Source: JBOGDS01 sp050743075 (lineage in GTDB: Bacteria > Actinomycetota > Actinomycetes > Jiangellales > Jiangellaceae). Taken from it: DNA of 11,669 nt. The position numbers and the translations under genes were made by a program. Numbering within the stretch: position 1 is the stretch's first letter; each line of letters starts with the position of its first letter. The stretch is from assembly GCA_050743075.1 (NCBI GenBank), contig JBOGDS010000102.1:1-11669 (forward strand), read 5' to 3'. The notes beneath the pieces were generated by a model. It saw only the letters and a list, made by a program, of their open reading frames with translations. It was not told where the DNA came from and did not search any database. Below, in pieces: positions 6,853-11,669 of the stretch.

Positions 6853-7263
6853 TCAGATCAGACCGGGAAACCAGAGCTCGATCTCGCGCTCGGCGGCGTC
6901 CGCGGAGTCCGAGGCGTGCACGAGATTCTCCGACGTCGACAGGGCAAGGTCTCCGCGTACGGTGCCGGGATCCGCCTTGCGGCCGTCGGTCGCGCCGTTC
7001 ATCCCCCGTACCACGTCGACCGCCGAGTCCCCGGCCAGGACCAGGGCGACCAGCGATCCACCGGTGATGAACTCCCGCAACGCCGGGTAGAACGCCTGGT
7101 CGAGGTGCTCCGCATAGTGCGCGTCGGACAGTGTCGGGTCGACCACCCGCTGGTCCATCGCCACGATGGTGAGCCCCTTGCGCTCGTAGCGGGCGAGGAT
7201 CTCGCCGACGAGGCCACGGCGGACCGCGTCGGGCTTGATCAGGACGAGCGTGCGCTCGGACAC
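6853..7263 (-). CDS. ndk: Nucleoside diphosphate kinase
   Basis: Ndk transfers the gamma-phosphate from ATP to nucleoside diphosphates through a phospho-histidine intermediate, balancing cytoplasmic NTP and dNTP pools. The start is the GTG at 7263: it has GGGAG 7 bases upstream and gives the expected N-terminus SERTLVLIKPDAV. A longer open frame to 7341 adds only Arg-rich, non-conserved sequence. At 136 residues the protein matches bacterial Ndk length. Conserved elements seen are LIKPDAVRRGLVGEI, KGLTIVAMD, the PGTVRGDLA nucleotide-binding segment, and NLVHASDS carrying the active-site His. It is transcribed after DUF4233 with a 129-base gap that holds a large inverted repeat and a possible promoter, and it is followed by tandem hairpins. 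It may therefore be its own transcription unit. Confidence 0.97.
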   Translation of the reverse strand: MSERTLVLIKPDAVRRGLVGEILARYERKGLTIVAMDQRVVDPTLSDAHYAEHLDQAFYPALREFITGGSLVALVLAGDSAVDVVRGMNGATDGRKADPGTVRGDLALSTSENLVHASDSADAAEREIELWFPGLI

Positions 7264-7270
7264 GTGGATG

Positions 7271-7275
7271 CTCCC
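7271..7275 (-). promoter_or_regulatory. Ribosome-binding site that fixes the ndk start
   Basis: GGGAG on the minus strand lies 7 bases before the GTG at 7263. It supports that codon over in-frame upstream starts, which would add a non-conserved basic extension. Confidence 0.75.
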
Positions 7276-7309
7276 GTGACGGCGGTGCAGACGAGGTGAG
7301 CCGGTGGGA

Positions 7310-7315
7310 ACCCTA
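7310..7315 (-). promoter_or_regulatory. Candidate -10 element for ndk
   Basis: The minus strand reads GGTTAGGGTTCCC here; TAGGGT fits the TANNNT form of actinobacterial housekeeping -10 elements. A start about 7 bases further on would give a leader of about 40 bases before the ndk GTG. No recognisable -35 lies 17-18 bases upstream, so this rests on the hexamer and its position only. Confidence 0.3.
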
Positions 7316-7356
7316 ACCGAGCGACGCCGCCCTGCAGCCACCCGGGTGACTGCGTT

Positions 7357-7411
7357 CCATGATCATGAAGGATTGGGGGGCTAGTGGCCCGCTTAGCCTT
7401 CATGATCACGG
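7357..7411. repeat. Interrupted inverted repeat with TGATCA-containing arms
   Basis: Two 15-base arms, CCATGATCATGAAGG (7357-7371) and CCTTCATGATCACGG (7397-7411), are reverse complements at 14 of 15 positions, with a 25-base spacer. The spacer holds a smaller GGGC/GCCC stem and the stop codon of the DUF4233 gene (7393-7395). Read as RNA this would be a long, stable hairpin and might end or protect the folC–DUF4233 transcript. Unlike a typical terminator it has no U-tract and its arms are AT-richer than the surroundings, so it may be a copy of a dispersed intergenic repeat. Confidence 0.75.
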
Positions 7412-7743
7412 GAAGGGGGCTGGTGCTCGCGGCGGGCCGCCTCCACCTCGTGGCCCAGGCGCAGCGTCAGGAACCACAACAGTGCGAAGATCGCTCCGAG
7501 CACGAACATGATCGGCACGACGAAGCCGAGGGCGACGGCCACCACCTGCAGGACCGAACCGACGTAGTACGCGAAGCGCCCACGACGCAGCAGGGCGGCG
7601 GTGACGACACACGCGACAGCCACGGCCAGGCCCCCTGGAACGGCCGTGCCGGCATCGACGTCGGACACGCCGACCGCAACAGGGATCGCCAGCGCGATCA
7701 CGACCGCCTCGATCGAGAGCACGGTCGCCGCGATCCGGTTCAC
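7393..7743 (-). CDS. DUF4233 family membrane protein
   Basis: This 116-residue protein of unknown function has four predicted membrane helices, at about 4-26, 34-52, 59-77 and 80-96. It ends in a charged, cytoplasmic-looking tail. The GTG start at 7743 overlaps the folC stop (GTGA), so translation is probably coupled to folC. A small four-helix protein between folC and ndk is the known setting of the DUF4233 family in actinobacteria, and the sequence pattern (RRGRFAYYVGSVLQVVAVALGFVVP) fits it. The final residues RDHEG and the TAA stop are encoded by the arm and spacer of the inverted repeat at 7357-7411, so the native C-terminus may have been replaced. I can offer no biochemical role. Confidence 0.85.
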   Translation of the reverse strand: MNRIAATVLSIEAVVIALAIPVAVGVSDVDAGTAVPGGLAVAVACVVTAALLRRGRFAYYVGSVLQVVAVALGFVVPIMFVLGAIFALLWFLTLRLGHEVEAARREHQPPSRDHEG

Positions 7744-9089
7744 GACCGGCCTCGCAGCAGCCGCCCGGCATCGCCGGCGGTGACGACCGACCCGGTCACG
7801 AGCACGCCACCGCCGCCGATCGGGCCCTCCCGCTCGGCCAGACCGACGGCGATGTCGATGGCCTCCGGCATCGTCGAGCCCTGGTAGACCCGGTCCTCGC
7901 CGAACACCTGGAGAGCCACGCGGGCGAGGTCGTCAACGCTCATAGTGCGGTGGGACGAGTTCTCCGTGACAACGATCGCCCGCAGGATCGGCTCCAGCTC
8001 CGCCAGGATGCCGAGGATGTCCTTGTCACGCATCGCCGCGACGACACCGACCAGAGCGGTGAAAGAGAACTCCTCGGCCACCGCATCGGCCAGTGCGCGG
8101 GCGCCCGCGGGGTTGTGCGCGGCGTCGACGAGCACCGTCGGGCCGCGCCGGAGCACCTCCAGCCGACCCGGGGACCGGATCCGCGACAGCGCCCCGTGCA
8201 CGGCGGCCTCGTCGACGGCCTCCCGTCCACCGCCCACGAACGCCTCGACGGCCGCGACGGCACACGCGGCGTTCTGCGCCTGATGCGCACCGTGTAACGG
8301 CAGGAACACCCCGCCGTACGAACCGGCCAAGCCGTCGAGCGTGAGCAGCTGTCCCCCGACGGCCACCTCGCGGGTCCGTACGCCGAACTCGAGCCCCTCG
8401 CGGGCGATCGTCGCGCCAACCTCCACGGCCCGCCGCAGCAATACCTCTGCCGCACCTTCTGGCTGGTGGGCCAGGACGGCAACGGAGCCGGGCTTGAGGA
8501 TCCCGGCCTTCTCCACCGCGATGACCTCGACCGTGTCGCCCAGATAGTTGGCGTGGTCGATCGCGATCGGCATGACGACGGCCACCTTGCCGTCCGCGAC
8601 GTTCGTCGCATCCCAGGAGCCGCCCATCCCGACCTCGACGACGGCAGCGTCGACCGGCGCATCGGCGAAGGCCGCGTACGCCATCGCGACCAGCACCTCG
8701 AAGAACGACAGCCGAACGTCGTGCCGCTGGTCGACCAGGTCGAGGTAGGGCGCCACCTCGGAGTAGGCGGCCGCGAACCGGTCCGCGTCGACGGGTTCGG
8801 TGTCCAGGCAGATCCGCTCGGTGATCGACTCCAGATGAGGGCTGGTGAACCTCCCGGTGCGCAGGCCGAGCTCGCGGAGCAGCTCGTCGGCCATCCGGGC
8901 GGTCGACGACTTGCCGTTGGTGCCACCGATGTGGATGACCGGGTAGGCGTGCTGCGGGTTGCCGAGCAGGTCGACCAGGTCCGCGATCCGCTCCAGCGAC
9001 GGAGCGATCCGCGACTCCGGCCAGCGGGTGGCCAGGGCCGCCTCGACCTCCAGCAGGGCACCGCTGCGCTCACCCTGGTCGCGCGTCAC
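7740..9089 (-). CDS. folC: Bifunctional folylpolyglutamate synthase / dihydrofolate synthase
   Basis: FolC joins glutamate to dihydropteroate and adds further glutamates to reduced folates, using ATP, in the cytoplasm. It belongs to the Mur ligase superfamily. I chose the GTG at 9089 (449 residues) because GGAGAA lies 7 bases upstream; the in-frame GTG at 9104, 5 codons earlier, has no visible ribosome-binding site. Counting from 9089, the P-loop GGTNGKSST is at about 55-63 and the TSPHL motif at about 82-86. The metal/substrate region VEVGMGGSWDATN is at about 151-163, AIDHANYLG at about 176-184, and VDAAHNP at about 321-327. Length and motifs are those of an intact FolC. It lies between a small coiled-coil gene (40-base gap) and the DUF4233 gene, whose start overlaps its stop. 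Confidence 0.95.
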   Translation of the reverse strand: MTRDQGERSGALLEVEAALATRWPESRIAPSLERIADLVDLLGNPQHAYPVIHIGGTNGKSSTARMADELLRELGLRTGRFTSPHLESITERICLDTEPVDADRFAAAYSEVAPYLDLVDQRHDVRLSFFEVLVAMAYAAFADAPVDAAVVEVGMGGSWDATNVADGKVAVVMPIAIDHANYLGDTVEVIAVEKAGILKPGSVAVLAHQPEGAAEVLLRRAVEVGATIAREGLEFGVRTREVAVGGQLLTLDGLAGSYGGVFLPLHGAHQAQNAACAVAAVEAFVGGGREAVDEAAVHGALSRIRSPGRLEVLRRGPTVLVDAAHNPAGARALADAVAEEFSFTALVGVVAAMRDKDILGILAELEPILRAIVVTENSSHRTMSVDDLARVALQVFGEDRVYQGSTMPEAIDIAVGLAEREGPIGGGGVLVTGSVVTAGDAGRLLRGRS

Positions 9090-9096
9090 CGAGGCA

Positions 9097-9102
9097 TTCT
9101 CC
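9097..9102 (-). promoter_or_regulatory. Ribosome-binding site favouring the shorter folC start
   Basis: GGAGAA on the minus strand sits 7 bases before the GTG at 9089. It overlaps the alternative GTG at 9104-9102, which itself lacks a purine-rich element upstream. Confidence 0.5.
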
Positions 9103-9128
9103 ACGACGCCAGCAACGGGCCGTCGGGG

Positions 9129-9431
9129 TCAGGGCCCGTTCTCCATCCCGAACACCCGGGCGGTCAAGGCATAGACCTCCCGATCGAGCCCGTCGAATCG
9201 CTCGTTCATGGCATTGAACCGGGCGTTCATCTCGCCACGCAGGCCACCGATCTCGGCCGTCACCTCGCGGCGCAGGCCACCGATCTCGGCCGTCACCTCG
9301 CGGCGCAGGCCACCGATCTCGCCACGGACGCCGTTGATCTCGCCGCCGACGACACGCAGGAGCAACCCGGACATGCCGACCATGACGGCCAGGAACCCGC
9401 CGATCAATGTCCACGTCTGCGCGTCGTTCAC
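9129..9431 (-). CDS. Small membrane-anchored coiled-coil protein, function unknown
   Basis: This 100-residue protein starts at the GTG at 9431, with AAAGGAG 6 bases upstream, a strong signal that supports it as a real gene. An N-terminal hydrophobic helix (about 8-28) is followed by a long charged helix. That helix is built from repeats: two 7-residue units, GEINGVR and GEIGGLR, then two identical 11-residue units REVTAEIGGLR, then a related but diverged stretch (GEMNARFNAMNERFDGLDREV). This mixture of heptad and hendecad spacing suggests a right-handed or nearly straight coiled coil reaching from the membrane. Small proteins of this style are common in actinobacteria, but I know of no assigned function. 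The orientation of the helix relative to the membrane is not clear. It lies between valS and folC, where conserved operons usually have nothing. Confidence 0.8.
   Translation of the reverse strand: MNDAQTWTLIGGFLAVMVGMSGLLLRVVGGEINGVRGEIGGLRREVTAEIGGLRREVTAEIGGLRGEMNARFNAMNERFDGLDREVYALTARVFGMENGP
9241..9323 (-). repeat. 33-bp in-frame tandem repeat inside the coiled-coil gene
   Basis: Two identical 33-base units (9241-9273 and 9274-9306) are followed by a partial third copy up to about 9323. The unit is 11 codons long, so gain or loss of a unit keeps the frame and lengthens or shortens the coiled coil by one hendecad. The exact identity at the DNA level indicates recent duplication or ongoing homogenisation. 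Confidence 0.9.
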
Positions 9432-9678
9432 CGCCGGGCTCCTTTCGTGCCTCGAGGATACGACGCTACGCAGGCCCGGAGCCGTCCGTCGCGGGCGAGA
9501 TCACTGGTGTGGACCAACGGCGTGCCGACAACCGCGCTGTGGACATCGCTCGTCGAGTGAGTCCGAAGGTGGTGGGTTGGACGGCGCGTTCCACGGCTCC
9601 CGACTCGGACAGGGCGATCTATCACGCACACACCATGGCCCGTCCGGCGCAGCGGAAGCCGCCTTCGGAGTGACTCAG
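9432..9678. other. Intergenic gap between valS and the coiled-coil gene
   Basis: This 247-base gap holds no convincing gene; the one open frame in it gives an Arg/Thr-rich product without any recognisable feature. It contains the ribosome-binding site of the coiled-coil gene (9438-9444). It also contains an imperfect inverted repeat, GAGTGAGTCCGAAGG at 9555-9569 against CCTTCGGAGTGACTC at 9662-9676 (13 of 15 positions), the latter arm just after the valS stop. There is no U-tract. TATCCT on the minus strand near 9455 could be a -10 element for the small gene, but no -35 supports it. Confidence 0.5.
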
Positions 9679-11669
9679 CTAACTGTTCAGCGCACCACGC
9701 TGTGCTTCGAGGCGGGCGATGTCGGCCTCGGCCACAGTCCGGCGGCCGCGGATCTTGGAAACGACCGTTTCAGGAGCCTTGGCCACGAACTGTTCGTTGT
9801 CGAGCTTGGCAGCTGCCTGAGCAAGTTCCCGGCGAGCGGCCGCAAGATCCTTGTCCAGCCGTCGACGCTCGGATTCGACATCGATCGTGCCGGACACGTC
9901 GATCTCCACGCTGACATCACCGACCTGCACCGACACCGTGGGCACGAAGACGTCGCCCGGACTGTCGAGCCAGGTCAGCGCGCGAAGCTCGGCCTCGTAC
10001 GTCGCCGCCGGGCCGGAACCGCCACCGCTGAGCCGGGCCGCGACGCGTTGGCGGGGCTTGAGCCCCTGGTCGTTGCGGAAGCGCCGGACCTCGGTGACCA
10101 GCCGTCGGACTTCGCCGACGGCCGCGGTCGCCCGCGGGTCCGACCACGCCGGGTCGGCGACCGGCCAGGCTGCGACGACCAGTGACTCGCCGCCCGTCAG
10201 CGCGGTCCAGAGCTGCTCGGTGACGAACGGGGTTACCGGGTGCAGCAGTCTCAGCAACGTGTCGAGGACGTGACCGAGAACCAGCCGGGTCCGCTCGGCC
10301 GCGCCGCGGGCCATCTGGTCGCGTTCACCGGCCGACAACGGCGTCTTGGCCAGCTCGACGTACCAGTCGCAGAACTCGTCCCAGGCGAAGTGGTAGAGCG
10401 CCTGCGACGCCTTCGCGAACTGGAAGTCCTCGTAGTAGGCGTCGACCTGGGCCACCGTCTGGTGCAGCCGGGACAGGATCCAGCGGTCGGGGTCGGAGAG
10501 CTCGGCGCGGGGCGGCAGGGCGCCGACCTTCGCACCGTTGAGAAGTGCGAAGCGGGTGGCGTTCCACAGCTTGTTGCAGAAGCTGCGCGACCCCTGCACC
10601 CACTCCTCGCCGATCGGTACGTCCGCGCCCGGGTTCGCGCCGCGCGCCAGCGTGAAGCGCAGTGCGTCGGACCCGTAACGGTCCATCCACTCCAGCGGAT
10701 CGACGGCGTTGCCGAACGACTTCGACATCTTCTTGCCGCGTTCGTCGCGCACCATCCCGTGCAGCGCGACCGTGTGGAACGGGACGGCACCCTCCGGCCC
10801 GTGCTCGGCGCGTGCGTAGAGGCCGAACATCATCATCCGGGCGACCCAGAAGAAGAGAATGTCGTAGCCGGTGACGAGCACCTGGTTCGGGTAGAACTTC
10901 GCCAGGTCGGGGGTCTCCTCCGGCCAGCCCAGCGTCGAGAACGGCCAGAGTGCCGACGAGAACCACGTGTCCAACACGTCCGGATCCTGCGTCCACCCTT
11001 CGCCGGGCGGCACCTCGTGGTCCGGGCCGACGCAGAGGACCTCGCCGGCCGGGCCGTACCAGACCGGGATCCGGTGCCCCCACCACAACTGGCGCGAGAT
11101 GCACCAGTCGTGCATGTCGTCGACCCACGCGAACCAGCGCGGCTCCATCTCCCGGGGATGGATCGCCACCCGACCGTCGCGGACGGCGTCGCCGGCCGCC
11201 TTGGCCAGCGGGCCCACACCGACCCACCACTGCAGAGACAGCCGCGGCTCGACAACCGTGTTGCAGCGTGAACAGTGCCCGACGGCGTGGACGTAGGGAC
11301 GGCGCTGCGCCACGATGCGACCCTGCTCCCGCAGCGCGGCGACGACCGCGGGGCGCGCCTCGAACCGGTCCAGACCCTGGAACGGACCGTGGGCGGTAAC
11401 AGTGCCGCGCTCGTCCAGGACCGTCAGCGCCGGCAGGCCATGCCGCTGCCCAATCTCGAAGTCGTTCGGGTCGTGCGCCGGCGTCACCTTGACCATGCCG
11501 GTGCCAAACGACGGGTCGACGTGAGCGTCGCCGACGACCGGAATCCGCCGGCCGGTCAGCGGCAGCTCCACCTCGCTGCCGACCAGGTGCCGATAACGGT
11601 CGTCGTCGGGATGGACGGCGACCGCCGTGTCGCCGAGCATCGTCTCCGGCCGGGTGGTGGCCACCACCA
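9679..11669 (-). CDS. valS: Valyl-tRNA synthetase, 5' end outside the window
   Basis: ValS charges tRNA-Val with valine and edits mischarged threonine. Its last 662 full codons are present; roughly the first 200 residues, including the HIGH motif, lie beyond the window edge. What remains begins inside the CP1 editing domain with VVATTRPETMLGDTAVAVHP. It continues through FGTGMVKVTPAHDPNDFEIG, a CSRC metal-binding-like pair, WCISRQLWWGHRIPVW, and the catalytic KMSKSFGNAVDP (KMSKS at residues 313-317 of this fragment). The anticodon-binding domain follows at about 395-540. The C-terminal coiled-coil arm (about 598-660) ends in LEAQRGALNS, with the stop TAG at 9681-9679. All visible motifs are intact. 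The gene leads the housekeeping block, with a gap of 247 bases to the next one. Confidence 0.97.
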   Translation of the reverse strand, partial: VVATTRPETMLGDTAVAVHPDDDRYRHLVGSEVELPLTGRRIPVVGDAHVDPSFGTGMVKVTPAHDPNDFEIGQRHGLPALTVLDERGTVTAHGPFQGLDRFEARPAVVAALREQGRIVAQRRPYVHAVGHCSRCNTVVEPRLSLQWWVGVGPLAKAAGDAVRDGRVAIHPREMEPRWFAWVDDMHDWCISRQLWWGHRIPVWYGPAGEVLCVGPDHEVPPGEGWTQDPDVLDTWFSSALWPFSTLGWPEETPDLAKFYPNQVLVTGYDILFFWVARMMMFGLYARAEHGPEGAVPFHTVALHGMVRDERGKKMSKSFGNAVDPLEWMDRYGSDALRFTLARGANPGADVPIGEEWVQGSRSFCNKLWNATRFALLNGAKVGALPPRAELSDPDRWILSRLHQTVAQVDAYYEDFQFAKASQALYHFAWDEFCDWYVELAKTPLSAGERDQMARGAAERTRLVLGHVLDTLLRLLHPVTPFVTEQLWTALTGGESLVVAAWPVADPAWSDPRATAAVGEVRRLVTEVRRFRNDQGLKPRQRVAARLSGGGSGPAATYEAELRALTWLDSPGDVFVPTVSVQVGDVSVEIDVSGTIDVESERRRLDKDLAAARRELAQAAAKLDNEQFVAKAPETVVSKIRGRRTVAEADIARLEAQRGALNS

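Noticed and set aside
9241..9323. Tandem repeat considered as a CRISPR-like array
   Set aside because: The units are directly adjacent with no unique spacers, and they are in frame within a coiled-coil gene.
8466..9560. A 364-codon plus-strand frame across folC and the coiled-coil gene
   Set aside because: The product is rich in Asp, Gly, Arg and Gln with repeats mirroring the minus-strand 33-bp repeat; it is an antisense shadow.
9428..9631. A 67-codon minus-strand frame in the gap after valS
   Set aside because: There is no domain, membrane segment or clear ribosome-binding site, and it overlaps the start signals of the coiled-coil gene.
9640..9678. Small GCGG/CCGC stem after the valS stop as a terminator
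   Set aside because: Only 4-5 pairs and no T-run; too weak to call.

Overview
The window is GC-rich throughout. Every supported gene lies on the minus strand, many genes start with GTG, and many neighbours overlap by 4 bases (GTGA or ATGA). Together with the valS–folC–DUF4233–ndk gene order this points to a chromosomal segment of a high-GC actinobacterium, possibly of the Frankia/Geodermatophilus/Cryptosporangium kind. That placement is inferred from style and synteny; no marker in the window fixes the genus.

Read in the direction of transcription (high to low coordinates), the window has two blocks. The first is housekeeping (11669 to 6853). It contains the 3' three quarters of valS, a 247-bp gap with no gene, a small protein with one membrane segment and a coiled coil built from an 11-residue repeat, folC, a DUF4233 membrane protein overlapping folC by 4 bases, and ndk. 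A near-perfect inverted repeat with TGATCA-containing arms sits at the DUF4233 stop codon and supplies that gene's last codons. Tandem hairpins just after ndk close the block.

The second block (6754 to 1) is a Tad/Flp-type pilus locus of about ten genes with almost no spacing: a CpaB-like SAF-domain protein, a ParA/MinD-like CpaE protein, the CpaF/TadA secretion ATPase, the TadB and TadC inner-membrane platform proteins, a short Flp-like major prepilin, two TadE-type minor pseudopilins, a TadG-like pseudopilin, and the N-terminal 188 residues of a membrane protein cut by the window edge. No secretin is seen, as expected for a cell without a Gram-negative outer membrane. No prepilin peptidase is seen either, so processing of the four prepilin-like proteins must depend on a gene outside the window.

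Together the block describes a cytoplasmic ATPase (CpaF) driving a TadB/TadC platform that assembles processed Flp subunits, with TadE/TadG proteins as likely minor or initiating components, and the CpaE- and CpaB-like proteins as candidate positioning and envelope factors. The most unusual details are a CpaE-like ATPase whose P-loop lysine is replaced by valine, a Flp precursor with a 31-residue leader and only 42 mature residues, a TadG-like protein lacking Glu+5, the hendecad protein, and the inverted repeat that forms the end of the DUF4233 gene. I see no CRISPR array, tRNA, rRNA, insertion sequence or defence system.
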